A DNA stretch of 64,000 nucleotides, taken from Salibacter halophilus. GTDB taxonomy: Bacteria > Bacteroidota > Bacteroidia > Flavobacteriales_G > Salibacteraceae. The stretch lies in assembly GCF_008806325.1 (NCBI RefSeq), contig NZ_WACR01000003.1, forward strand, positions 248,001 through 312,000, in the 5' to 3' direction. Position 1 is the stretch's first letter. Each line of letters begins with the position of its first letter. The notes beneath the pieces are model-generated. The model did not search any database. It saw only the letters and a program-made list of their open reading frames with translations, and was not told where the DNA came from. Of this stretch, positions 17,818 to 28,500 are shown piece by piece. The position numbers and the translations under genes were made by a program.

Positions 17818-20800
17818 TCAGTTCAACTTATAATGCACGTGATCCCAGCGTTCCAGCTCTTCGATGAGCTCGTTTGAGATGTTCACCCTCAACGTGCGCG
17901 ACATCAAATTTAACTTGATTTTTTCGTCCCTGTCATACACGTTAACAATCACTTTACAATTTCCTTTATTTTCGGTCAGAACCCGATCCAAATCATCGAC
18001 AGTTTGCTCGGTTATCGACCCCAACTCCATGTTGATGTTGAGCGTTTGAGCAAGCTTTTCCCTGAGTTCTGACAGTAATTCCATTTGCGCAATGCGAAAG
18101 CTGAAATTGTCAGTGTCTTCATTCTTCCTTCTCCACTTCTCTACTTTTCCTTTGATGAATAGGAAGTAATCCTTTTCCAGCATCGGTTTGAATTTGAGGT
18201 AATCGTCTCCAAAGAGCACAAACTCAAAACTCTCGCTGTAATCCTCAACCATGAACTTGCCAAAAGGTTTACCGCGACCGGTTGTGAGGTGTTTCACATC
18301 TGTCACAATTCCGGCAACGCGCATTTCCTTGTTGACGTATTCTTCAATTTTGTTCAGAGCCGAGAGCTCATAAGTACAAAAGTGCTTGATCTCGAGGTTG
18401 TAGTCATCGAGCGGATGGCCGGAGATATAAACCCCAACTATTTCTTTTTCGCGCCTCAACTTGGCGAGCGTGTTCCACTCCTCAGCTTCTGGTACCTGTG
18501 GTTCAGGAATATCAACTTCGCTGGCTTCTCCAAATAACGAAACCTGAGAGGAATTTTTGCTCTCCTGGAAGTTGTTTCCGAACCGGATAACGTTTTCCAA
18601 AAAGTAGCGTCCGTTGTCCTCGGCAAAGTACTGCGCGCGATGCACTCCGGGGAACGAGTCAAACGCTCCACCGAGAGCCAGACTCTCAAACGCTTTCTTA
18701 TTGCACGCTTTGAGGTTCACACGCTTGGCAAAATCAAATATAGACTGATACGCACCTTCCTCTTCGCGTTCCTCCACGATGGCTCTGACCGCACCGTCAC
18801 CAACTCCTTTGAGAGCTCCGAGACCAAAGCGGACTTCTCCTCTTTCATTAACCGTAAACTTGAGCTTAGATTCGTTGACATCAGGCCCCAGGACTTTCAC
18901 GCCCATTCGCCTGCACTCTTCCATGAAGAATGTCACCTGTGAAATGTCATTCATGTTGTTGCTCAACACAGATGCCATGTACTCGGCAGGATAATGCGCT
19001 TTGAGGTAAGCCGTTTGGTAAGCTACCCAGGCGTAACATGTCGAGTGCGATTTGTTGAAAGCATAAGAAGCAAATGCCTCCCAGTCTTTCCAAATCTTTT
19101 CGAGTGTTTCTTTGTCGTGGCCGCGTTCTTCGCCCTGGTTGAGGAATTGAGGCTTCAGTTTGGCGAGAAGGTCAAACTTCTTCTTACCCATCGCTTTACG
19201 CAGCGTATCGGCCTCACCTTTCGTGAATCCCGCAAGCTTTTGCGAAAGCAACATCACCTGCTCCTGGTAAACAGTAATACCGTAGGTTTCTTCAAGGTAC
19301 TCCTGCATATCAGGCAGATCGTACTTGATCTCTTCCTGTCCGTGCTTACGTTTGATGAAAGACGGAATGTATTCCAGCGGTCCCGGACGATACAGGGCGT
19401 TCATCGCAATGAGATCGGCAAAGGTTGTGGGTTTGAGATCGCGCATGTATTTCTGCATTCCGCGCGATTCGTACTGGAAAATCCCCACTGTTTCTCCGCG
19501 TTGGAAAAGCTCATATGTCTTTTCATCATCGAGCGGAAATTGCTCGGGATTCAAATCAATATCGTGACGCTCTTTTACGATCGATACCGCATCCTTGATC
19601 AGGGTGAGTGTTTTCAGACCCAAAAAGTCCATTTTCAACAAGCCGGCATCTTCCACCACCGAGTTGTCGAATTGTGTACACCACATGTCAGAATCCTTAG
19701 CTTTTGCTACCGGAACGTAATCGGTAATATCTCCCGGAGTGATGATAACTCCACAAGCGTGAATACCTGTGTTTCGCAAAGAACCTTCTAAAATTCTGGC
19801 CTGATTGATCGTCTTTCCTTCGAGCGTTTCTTCCTCTCCTGATATTTCTTTAATACGCTCGGCCTTAGCTATTTCATCACCATTGTTCTTAAGCTTTTCT
19901 TTAAGGTCTTTTTCCTCCATTCCAAAGAGCTTGTGAAGCTTGAGGTCTGGCATCGTTTTCGCGAGCTGATCCGTATCGGGAAGTGGTAATTCGAGCACTC
20001 TACCGGTATCGCGAATGGCGCTTTTTGCGGCCATCGTTCCGTACGTGATAATCTGCGCAACCTGGTTAGCTCCGTACTTATCGATCACGTAATCGATTAC
20101 CTTTTGGCGACCTTCATCATCAAAGTCGATATCGATATCGGGCATGGATACACGATCGGGATTGAGGAAACGCTCAAACAGCAAATCGTAGGCGATTGGA
20201 TCGACATTCGTAATACCGATACAGTAAGCTACGGCAGAACCGGCAGCTGAACCACGCCCGGGTCCGACCGAAACGCCCATTTCTCTTGCTGCAGTTGTAA
20301 AATCCTGAACGATGAGGAAGTATCCGGGATAGCCGGTACGTTCAATCGTTTCGAGCTCAAAATCAAGTCGCTCACGAATTTCATCCGTTATTTCATCATA
20401 ACGTTTTTTCGCTCCTTCATAAGTAATGTGACGCAGGTAATTATTCTCACCTCGATTTCCGCCATCTTCCTCATCTTTAGGATCTTTAAATTCCTCAGGA
20501 ATCTCGTATTTGGGAAGCAGTACATCGCGAGCCAGCGAGAAAGCTGTGCATTTATCCACAATCTTTTGCGTGTTGGATATTGCATCGGGAAGGTCCTTGA
20601 AAAGTTCCTTCATCTCATCCTGTGGCTTGATGTAATATTCCTGATTTGGCAGGCCATAGCGATAGCCACGTCCACGACCGATTGGTGTTGACTGGCGCTC
20701 TCCGTCTTTCACACAGAGTAAAATATCGTGAGCATTCGCATCAGATTTATCGAGGTAATAAGTCGAATTTGTCGCCACGACTTCCACATCGTGTTTTTTG

Positions 20801-22188
20801 GCAAAATCGAGCAATACTTTATTGACTCTGTCCTCATCTTCCTGTCCGTGACGCATCAGTTCGATGTAAAGATCTTCACCAAACTGCTCTTTCCACCAAA
20901 GCAAAGACTCTTCGGCCTGTTTCTCTCCCACATTCAGAACCAGATTAGGCACTTCACCACTCAGGTTACCAGTGAGGCAAATGACATCTTCTTTGTATTT
21001 CTCAACGACTTCTCTGTCGATTCGTGGAACGTAGTAAAAACCTTCAGTATGCGCGATTGACGACATTTTAGCCAGGTTGTGATAACCTTTCTTGTTCTTG
21101 GCGATCAACACAGCCTGATTTCCGTTGTCCTTTTTTGATTTATCGTTGTGATCTTTACAAACATTGAACACACAACCTACAATCGGTTTCACTTCAACCG
21201 CATCGATCTCCTGCCCTTCCTCTTTTTTTGCCTTTAATGAGTTATTGTAATTAATGGCCGTTTGAGTAAATAGATATGCGCCCATCAGGTTTCCCATATC
21301 TGTCATCGCGATAGCCGGCATTCCGTCTTTCGATGCTTTTTCAATCATTGCATCGAGTTTAGTGGTAGCCTGTAAAACAGAGAACTGGGTGTGATTGTGA
21401 AGATGCGAGAACGCAACCTCTTCCAGTTCTTTGAGGTTGTCTTCGATCTCCTCTTTGGTCAGATCCGGTTCTGACTGTGTTTCTACGTCCTCAAACTCTT
21501 CGTGATCTGGCGTGTACGGTTCAATATTCAGCCCGATTAACTCAAACGGTTTCGGGTTCTTTTCTTTGAATTCCGTCAAATAGCCCGGATCAGCATGTAG
21601 CTCGTGCTCTGTGAAATTCTCGATTCTCACGAGCTCGAGGAAACAGCGGGCTGTTGCTTCCACATCGGCACTGGCATTGTGCGCTTCGTTGAAAGCTTCG
21701 CCAAAGAGGTGTTCGTGGAGCTCTGTAAGTGTGGGGAGTTTGAATTTACCACCTCGTCCGCCCGGGATCTGACAGAGATTAGCTGTTTTCTCAGTACAGG
21801 TATCGAGACTCTCCATGTTCATCATAGGAGTTTCAACATCAATGCGGTGGAACTCGGCCCCCATGACATTGATGTCAAAGCCGATGTTTTGCCCTACAAC
21901 GAAGTCAGCTTTTTCAAGCGCTTCATTGAATTCTTTGAGCACCCATTCCAATTCCACACCCTGGCGCATTGCACGCTCAGTGGAAATACCGTGAATCTTT
22001 TCAGAATTATATGGAATCGTGAAGCCGTCTGGCTTAATGATATAGTTTTTGACCTCTATGAGTTCACCCCATTTATCGTGAATTTGCCACGCTAACTGTA
22101 CACACCTGGGCCAGTTTTCACTGTCAGTTACAGGAGCGTTATAATCACGGGGTAAACCAGTGGTTTCGGTATCAAATACAATGTACAT
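17818..22188 (-). CDS. dnaE: DNA polymerase III alpha subunit with fused DEDDh exonuclease
   Basis: 1,456 residues. Residues 1-185 form a DnaQ-like proofreading domain: FDTETTGL (Asp6, Glu8), a second motif with NIGFDIN near 100, and HNASADVEAT near 164. A PHP domain follows from about 265 (SHLHNHTQFSVL). The polymerase core has the catalytic pair in MPDIDIDFDD near 687-693 and the fingers and tau-binding regions after it, and an OB fold lies near 1230-1320. In the PHP domain several expected metal ligands are replaced: TDHGN reads TDMGN, the Cys of the LSGCLG segment is Asn, and NDGHY reads NSTYY. PHP nuclease activity is probably lost, with proofreading supplied by the fused domain. This N-terminal fusion is usual for Bacteroidota replicative DnaE, which is family knowledge. 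It is the main chromosomal replicase subunit. Confidence 0.96.
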   Translation of the reverse strand: MYIVFDTETTGLPRDYNAPVTDSENWPRCVQLAWQIHDKWGELIEVKNYIIKPDGFTIPYNSEKIHGISTERAMRQGVELEWVLKEFNEALEKADFVVGQNIGFDINVMGAEFHRIDVETPMMNMESLDTCTEKTANLCQIPGGRGGKFKLPTLTELHEHLFGEAFNEAHNASADVEATARCFLELVRIENFTEHELHADPGYLTEFKEKNPKPFELIGLNIEPYTPDHEEFEDVETQSEPDLTKEEIEDNLKELEEVAFSHLHNHTQFSVLQATTKLDAMIEKASKDGMPAIAMTDMGNLMGAYLFTQTAINYNNSLKAKKEEGQEIDAVEVKPIVGCVFNVCKDHNDKSKKDNGNQAVLIAKNKKGYHNLAKMSSIAHTEGFYYVPRIDREVVEKYKEDVICLTGNLSGEVPNLVLNVGEKQAEESLLWWKEQFGEDLYIELMRHGQEDEDRVNKVLLDFAKKHDVEVVATNSTYYLDKSDANAHDILLCVKDGERQSTPIGRGRGYRYGLPNQEYYIKPQDEMKELFKDLPDAISNTQKIVDKCTAFSLARDVLLPKYEIPEEFKDPKDEEDGGNRGENNYLRHITYEGAKKRYDEITDEIRERLDFELETIERTGYPGYFLIVQDFTTAAREMGVSVGPGRGSAAGSAVAYCIGITNVDPIAYDLLFERFLNPDRVSMPDIDIDFDDEGRQKVIDYVIDKYGANQVAQIITYGTMAAKSAIRDTGRVLELPLPDTDQLAKTMPDLKLHKLFGMEEKDLKEKLKNNGDEIAKAERIKEISGEEETLEGKTINQARILEGSLRNTGIHACGVIITPGDITDYVPVAKAKDSDMWCTQFDNSVVEDAGLLKMDFLGLKTLTLIKDAVSIVKERHDIDLNPEQFPLDDEKTYELFQRGETVGIFQYESRGMQKYMRDLKPTTFADLIAMNALYRPGPLEYIPSFIKRKHGQEEIKYDLPDMQEYLEETYGITVYQEQVMLLSQKLAGFTKGEADTLRKAMGKKKFDLLAKLKPQFLNQGEERGHDKETLEKIWKDWEAFASYAFNKSHSTCYAWVAYQTAYLKAHYPAEYMASVLSNNMNDISQVTFFMEECRRMGVKVLGPDVNESKLKFTVNERGEVRFGLGALKGVGDGAVRAIVEEREEEGAYQSIFDFAKRVNLKACNKKAFESLALGGAFDSFPGVHRAQYFAEDNGRYFLENVIRFGNNFQESKNSSQVSLFGEASEVDIPEPQVPEAEEWNTLAKLRREKEIVGVYISGHPLDDYNLEIKHFCTYELSALNKIEEYVNKEMRVAGIVTDVKHLTTGRGKPFGKFMVEDYSESFEFVLFGDDYLKFKPMLEKDYFLFIKGKVEKWRRKNEDTDNFSFRIAQMELLSELREKLAQTLNINMELGSITEQTVDDLDRVLTENKGNCKVIVNVYDRDEKIKLNLMSRTLRVNISNELIEELERWDHVHYKLN

Positions 22189-22298
22189 ACTGTCGGTAAA
22201 ATTTCACCACTAATGTAAATCAGCCAAAGATGAAATGCCATATCGACCAAAAAAACTTGTCAACAGCAAATAGATTAAGTGCAGTAGTAAAGAATCTT

Positions 22299-22306
22299 TA
22301 GATTTG
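22299..22306 (+). promoter_or_regulatory. Probable -7 box of the M1 aminopeptidase gene
   Basis: TAGATTTG, an exact TAnnTTTG match, 22 bp upstream of the ATG at 22329. No clear TTTG was found at the proper -33 distance. Confidence 0.5.
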
Positions 22307-22328
22307 TGGTGCTTTAAAATAAAAACAC

Positions 22329-24215
22329 ATGAGATACACAAACATTGCATTACTTTTCATTGTAGGATTGCTAATAGCAAGTTGCGGTTCAAAAGAAACC
22401 AAAACAGAGATGAAACAAGCTGATATACCTAAAGACTGGTCAGATCCTCACTCCTATGCGAAACCTTTGGAAGCTGCTGTAAAACACCTTAACTGGATTG
22501 CTCAGGTAAGCTTCAAAACGAAAAAGATCAAAGCATCTGCAACATGGGATATTGAAAATAACAATGCCGACTCAATTGTTTTTGATACGAGAAACCTCGA
22601 TATCCATAAGGTTTTGGTTGACGGAGCTGAAGAAGCAGATTACTACCTGGGAGAAAACAATCCTGTTTTGGGTCAGCCGCTCGTGATCAAACTTCCTGAA
22701 GGTGCAGAATGGGTTGCCATCAACTACAGCACGACAAAAGATGCTGAAGCACTTCAGTGGTTGAACGCACAACAAACCCACGATAAAAACAATCCATTCC
22801 TCTTTACGCAATCTCAGGCTATTTTGGCTCGTACATGGATTCCTTGCCAGGACAGTCCCGGAATTCGCTTCACTTACGAAGCCGAGGTGAAATCTCGTCC
22901 TGAGCTTCTCACGCTCATGAGTGCTGAGAATCCGGTTAAAAAGAATGCTGATGGCATTTACAAATTCAAAATGACTGAACCGATTCCATCATACCTCATG
23001 GCGATGGCAATTGGTGATATTGAATTCCAAAAAATCGGAGAACAAACTGGTGTTTATGCTGAGCCTGGAATGATTGAAGCATCAGCAAATGAGTTTGCCA
23101 ATATGGATAGTATGCTCGTTGCTGCTGAAAAGCTCTACGGCAAATACCGCTGGGGACGTTACGATGTAATCGTTCTTCCTCCGTCATTCCCTTTTGGCGG
23201 CATGGAAAACCCTCGATTGACATTCTCTACTCCAACAATTATTGCCGGAGACCGCTCACTCACATCGCTTATCGCCCATGAACTTGCTCACAGCTGGAGT
23301 GGAAATCTCGTAACCAATGCAAACTGGAACGACTTCTGGTTGAACGAAGGCTTCACTGTTTACTTTGAGCGCAGAATCATGGAAGAGCTTTACGGCAAAG
23401 ATTACGTAAACATGTTGCGTGAACTTGGCATGCAGGATCTCAAGAAAGAAGTTTCTGAACTACCGGCTCGCGATACATGGTTAAAATTAGATCTCGATGG
23501 TCGGAACCCTGATGATGGTATGACCAGCGTAGCATATGAGAAAGGAGCTTTCTTCCTGGAGAAAATAGAAGAGTTATACGGTCGCAAGGAGTTTGACAAA
23601 TTCCTAAATACCTATTTTGACAAGTTTGCATTTGAAACAATGACGACTGAGAAGTTTGTCAGTTACCTCGACTCAAGTTTATTGAGTTCTGACACAGCCT
23701 TAAAAGCAAAACTCAGACTCAACGACTGGATCTACGGTCCCGGTATTCCTGATAATGCTCCGGAAGTTACCAGTGAACGTTTTCAACGTGTAGAATCGGC
23801 TCTTAAAGCCTGGAGTGATGGTGCTTTTGAAGCAAAAGAACTCAAGACTGCAGGTTGGACATCTCACGAGTGGTTGCACTTTTTGAGAAATTTACCTGAT
23901 ACGCTTTCTAACGAACAGATGACTGAATTAGATAAGTCATTTGGCTTTACGAAATCAGGAAACAGCGAAATTCTCGCTGCATGGTTTGAACACACGATCA
24001 AGCACAATTACAAGCCTGCTGATGATGCGCTTGAAAGCTTCCTCGTATCAGTGGGACGCAGAAAGTTCCTCGTTCCGCTATACTCGGCTCTGACCGAAGC
24101 AGATCCTTCTAAAAACAGGGCTACTGCAATTTATAAAAAGGCTCGTCCTAACTACCACAGCGTTTCTACAAACACGATTGATGAAATGTTAAACTATGAA
24201 AATGACGAAGAATAA
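22329..24215 (+). CDS. M1 family aminopeptidase lipoprotein (leukotriene A4 hydrolase-like)
   Basis: 628 residues. The lipoprotein signal ends at LIASC (Cys about 19). The exopeptidase motif GGMENP is near 291-296. The zinc site HELAHSW has His317, Glu318 and His321, with Glu340 in WLNEGF as third ligand. The C-terminal ~150 residues form the helical domain found in the LTA4 hydrolase/cold-active aminopeptidase branch. It should release N-terminal residues from peptides outside the cytoplasm. Together with the M49 enzyme at 9.9 kb it suggests extracytoplasmic peptide use. The gene diverges from dnaE and is followed 75 bp later by the proline dehydrogenase gene. Confidence 0.95.
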   Translation: MRYTNIALLFIVGLLIASCGSKETKTEMKQADIPKDWSDPHSYAKPLEAAVKHLNWIAQVSFKTKKIKASATWDIENNNADSIVFDTRNLDIHKVLVDGAEEADYYLGENNPVLGQPLVIKLPEGAEWVAINYSTTKDAEALQWLNAQQTHDKNNPFLFTQSQAILARTWIPCQDSPGIRFTYEAEVKSRPELLTLMSAENPVKKNADGIYKFKMTEPIPSYLMAMAIGDIEFQKIGEQTGVYAEPGMIEASANEFANMDSMLVAAEKLYGKYRWGRYDVIVLPPSFPFGGMENPRLTFSTPTIIAGDRSLTSLIAHELAHSWSGNLVTNANWNDFWLNEGFTVYFERRIMEELYGKDYVNMLRELGMQDLKKEVSELPARDTWLKLDLDGRNPDDGMTSVAYEKGAFFLEKIEELYGRKEFDKFLNTYFDKFAFETMTTEKFVSYLDSSLLSSDTALKAKLRLNDWIYGPGIPDNAPEVTSERFQRVESALKAWSDGAFEAKELKTAGWTSHEWLHFLRNLPDTLSNEQMTELDKSFGFTKSGNSEILAAWFEHTIKHNYKPADDALESFLVSVGRRKFLVPLYSALTEADPSKNRATAIYKKARPNYHSVSTNTIDEMLNYENDEE

Positions 24216-24290
24216 TTGAACAATCTTTGGGGTTGATGTTTTACAGCTAAAGAATATGCCTTTACTTTGGGATGTTTTTTTAGCTAGCTT

Positions 24291-25508
24291 ATGACAAGAG
24301 AAACTGATACAAGAAAAAGAAACGAAATAGACTTTAGTAATAGCAAGGTTGCCTTCGCTCATAAAAGTGATGGTGATCTTGCTTTTTCTGTTTTTATATT
24401 CCGCCTGATGCAGTACAGCTGGGTTGTGAAACTCGCAACTAAACTGACAAATATTGCATTGAAGCTCAAACTCCCAATTTCAGGGATAGTCAAGCAAACT
24501 GTTTTCAGGCAATTTTGTGGTGGAGAATCGATCGAAGATTGTGAGAATAAAGCAATCGTTGATCTCGCCAAGGGAAACATCGGTGCCATCCTTGACTACT
24601 CTGTTGAAGGACTCAAAGATGAAGAGACTTTTGATCACACTGCTGAGGAGTTAATTCGCGTTATTGACAAAGCCAAGTCTTCACCTCACATTCCGGTTAG
24701 TTGCATGAAGATTACGGGAATCGCTCGTTTTGATTTACTCGAAAGAGTATCAGAAGGCGGTGAGCTTTCAAAAGAAGATAAAGAGGCTTTTGCACGTGTG
24801 GTTAGAAGAGTTGATAAGATATGCAAACGTGCAAACGAAAATAAAATCCCTATTTACATCGATGCAGAGGAAAGCTGGATTCAGCCAGCTATCGATCAAC
24901 TCATAGCATCGATGATGCGCAAATACAACAAGGAGCAGGCGATTGTTTACACAACCTTCCAGATGTACAAACACTCTATGTTGCCTGTTATTGAAAGAAT
25001 GATTGAAGAAGCTAAGCAAGAAGGCTTTGTTCTCGGGATTAAGTTTGTGCGGGGTGCATACATGGAAAAAGAACACAAACGCGCCAAAAAAATGGGATAC
25101 CCCACTCCTATTCAGCCAGACAAAGAAAGTACTGATAGAGACTTTGACCGCGGTATCAAAATTGCTATTCGGAACCTCGATTACTTAGAGTTCAGTTGCG
25201 GTACACACAATGAATTGAGCTGCTACAAGCTTGTTGACTTGATGGATGACATGGATATTCCGCACGATCACCCATCAATCTATTTTGCTCAGCTCTACGG
25301 CATGAGTGATAACATCAGTTTTAACCTATCTAACGAAGGTTACAATGTTACCAAGTATTTGCCTTATGGTCCGGTTAAATCTACTATTCCTTATCTAACT
25401 CGCAGAGCTGAAGAGAATTCTGCCATTTCAGGACAAATGGGTAAAGAATTGCGCTTCTTATTAGCTGAGCGCAAGAGACGTAAAGAAGAGCAAAAGGCTA
25501 AAAACTAA
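24291..25508 (+). CDS. Proline dehydrogenase
   Basis: 405 residues with the PRODH beta-barrel: KITGIAR near 139, the FAD/substrate segment YIDAEESWIQPAID near 194, IVYTTFQMYK near 222, GIKFVRGAYMEKE near 245, THNE near 304, and the C-terminal YLPYGPVKSTIPYLTRRAEENSA with the two arginines that bind proline carboxylate. It oxidises L-proline to pyrroline-5-carboxylate with FAD and passes electrons to quinone. The next enzyme of the pathway, P5C dehydrogenase, is at 43468, so the two steps are separate genes, not a PutA fusion. There are no membrane segments; the enzyme is probably a peripheral membrane protein. Confidence 0.95.
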   Translation: MTRETDTRKRNEIDFSNSKVAFAHKSDGDLAFSVFIFRLMQYSWVVKLATKLTNIALKLKLPISGIVKQTVFRQFCGGESIEDCENKAIVDLAKGNIGAILDYSVEGLKDEETFDHTAEELIRVIDKAKSSPHIPVSCMKITGIARFDLLERVSEGGELSKEDKEAFARVVRRVDKICKRANENKIPIYIDAEESWIQPAIDQLIASMMRKYNKEQAIVYTTFQMYKHSMLPVIERMIEEAKQEGFVLGIKFVRGAYMEKEHKRAKKMGYPTPIQPDKESTDRDFDRGIKIAIRNLDYLEFSCGTHNELSCYKLVDLMDDMDIPHDHPSIYFAQLYGMSDNISFNLSNEGYNVTKYLPYGPVKSTIPYLTRRAEENSAISGQMGKELRFLLAERKRRKEEQKAKN

Positions 25509-25582
25509 CTTTTTATTGACCGGAGAAGGTTTTATTTCATAAATTCGAAGCTACAAACGAACCTTTGAAATAAATCAGCTCT

Positions 25583-28500
25583 GTGAAAAAGTTATCCCTC
25601 TTATTGGCGATATTAGCTTTTATGCTACCCGGCCTCTCAAAAGCCACTCACCTCATTGGTGGAAACATGAGCTACGAAGACCTTGGCCCCTCCAGTACAT
25701 TTCCCGGAAACAGAAATTATAGAATTCGTTTTCAGGCCTATATGGATTGTAATTCTGTAAACTGGCCAAATACTTTTCCTGAACCCAACATTGATATAGG
25801 TATTTACGAAGGCTCTATTAATGATTTCGATGTAGATTTTGTATCTACCGCTACAATGGATACTGTTAGTGTTGGTGTAGTAGACCCTAACTTACCTCCA
25901 GGTTGTAGTTTTTCAACCAGCAATTGTGTTGCACTTGTAGAGTATTCAACCATTGTATCATTAGCTCCTTCAAATGAAGGATACCATATTCTTTACGATC
26001 GCTGTTGCAGACCGGGAGGGATAGTCAATCTGGACAACTCTGGTGCACAAGCTCTGACTTACAAAGTATTCATTCCTTCAGATGGAAGTGGTAATCTTCT
26101 CCCAAATAGTTCGGCTGCATTTAATGACACTCTTGTCTCTTTTATCTGCGAGGGCGACACTACATTTATTCCCAATTCCGCAATTGATCCGGATGGTGAT
26201 TCATTAGTTTATTCACTGGAACAACCATATGACGGAAATACAACAAATACGGCCCCCGGCCCTGCTTACAGCAGCCCAAATTTTGATCCGTATCCTAACC
26301 CTCCAAATCTAGTCACCTGGGGCCCCGGTTTTTCAACGAATCAAATATTTGGCAATACTGGTTTTCAATCTATTAATTCATCAACGGGAACAACTCAGTT
26401 TGGAGCGAATAACCCGGGGAATTATGCTGCAGCGGTTGAGATTAAAGAGTTTAGAAATGGTCAGTTGATTAGTGTAACACGTAGAGATATTCAGTTATTA
26501 GTTGTTCAATGTCCGCCAAACCCAAATCCTGCGCAGGACACTTCAAATCTAGACACAACAGCACTATCACCTGTTGAATACCAGGTTACTGCCGGAGATT
26601 CCTTCTGTATTGATTTGGATTATTTTGACCAGGAAGGTGATTCACTCTTCATGACAGCAACCGGCAATATTTTTGATCCAAACCTCGTGAGTCCGTCAGC
26701 TAATATTCTTGCACCATTGAATGGTGACAGCGCAATTACAACTCAATTGTGCTGGCAAACAACGTGTGCTCAGGGTAGAAATGCTCCTTATACTTTTAAT
26801 GTTGCTGTTCGTGATAATGGCTGCCCGCCTAAAACTTTCACTCAGAATTACGCTATCGATGTTCAGCCATTTGAAATAAATCAGGAAATTCAAGGGCCTG
26901 ATTTACTCTGTAGTGGTCAGAGCCAGGAAACGTATTCATTGCCCAGTATTCAGGGTGCTTCATACTCCTGGACAGTTAATGGTGGAAATATCGTATCTGG
27001 ATCAGGTACTAATCAACTAGAAATTAACTGGACAGGCAACAATGGCTCAGTTCAAGCTACTGTCACAAGTAATAATGGCTGCGTTGTGAACAAATCTCTA
27101 TCAGTTATTATTACTCAGGTATTTGCTAATGCCGGACAGGATACCAGTATTTGCTTTGGTGATACAACCTCTATTGGTGGTGGTTCTTTAGGCGTAGGCG
27201 AAACAGTAAGCTGGACACCTACTACAGGACTTTCAGATCCTAGTATACTATTTCCAAATGCATCACCGATTGGTACAACAGATTATGTTCTGCAAATAAC
27301 TGATTCAAATTCCTGCTCTACAACTGATACGGTAACTGTCATCGTCAATCGACCAGATACACTCGACCTCAGTACGAATTACTTCTTATGCCCGGGAGAT
27401 ACACTGGAGTTAGATCCTGATGTACCGAGCTTTCAATGGACATCAAACTACTTTATATCAAATCAAACTTCAGTACCAACAAGGTTTTTCCCTCCCAACG
27501 ACACTACTTATTATGTGGATTATATCGATACAAATGGGTGTGCTGCAACTGATTCAATCAATGTTGTTACACAACCTGAAGTTCCGACTAATGCCGGACC
27601 AGATAGAGCAATTTGTGTTGGTGATTCAATTCTTCTTGGAGCAAATCCCACTTCACCTCCTTTTACTGATTATGCGTGGAATCCTAATACAAGTATGAAT
27701 GACAGCACATTGTCAAATCCATTGGTTTTCCCTACTAACTCTCAGGTTTACATTGTAAATACAACAAACGACACCTGTACCGGATCAGACACGGTAAATA
27801 TTGTCGTTAACCCAAACCCTACTCTATCTACATCACCTGATACTTTTGCATGTGAAGGCGATACCACTCAAATTTTCGCTTTTGGTACGGGTGATTTTGT
27901 TTGGGATAATGGTGATCTTCTCAGCGACTCAACTTCAGCTTCACCATTTGTTTTGAATCCGACTGACACTTCTTTCGTGGTCACGCTCACTGATGCTAAT
28001 GGATGTCAAGCTACAGACAGCGTGGGTGTTAGAGTTCAGGAATTACCTACGATCAATCCCGGATCTGACCGATATATTTGCAGAACAAGGGGCGCTATGC
28101 TTGGCGGTAATCCAACCGGACCTTTGGGATCTACCTATCAATGGTCTTCGGGTTCTGAAATTGAAAATGACACTTCAGCAAATCCGGTTGTGTTTCCTGA
28201 CCAAACAACAGATTACTCGGTAATTGTCACTGATAGCCTTGGTTGTGCTGATTCAGCATCTGTGACTTTATCAGTAATGTCACTCTTTGGCGGTTTTGAT
28301 ACAATTGTTTGTAGAGGAGCTGAAGTTCCTATGACATTCAGTGTATCTGACGGAATTGAACCCTTGAACTACTCGATAAGCCCCTCACAAGACATAGAGT
28401 TCAATGAGGGAGACAGTATTGTTGCGCGAATTACTAATCCTCGCAATTACGAAATTAGAGTTACTGATAGCCTGGGATGTACTGATACAGCATCGGTTGA

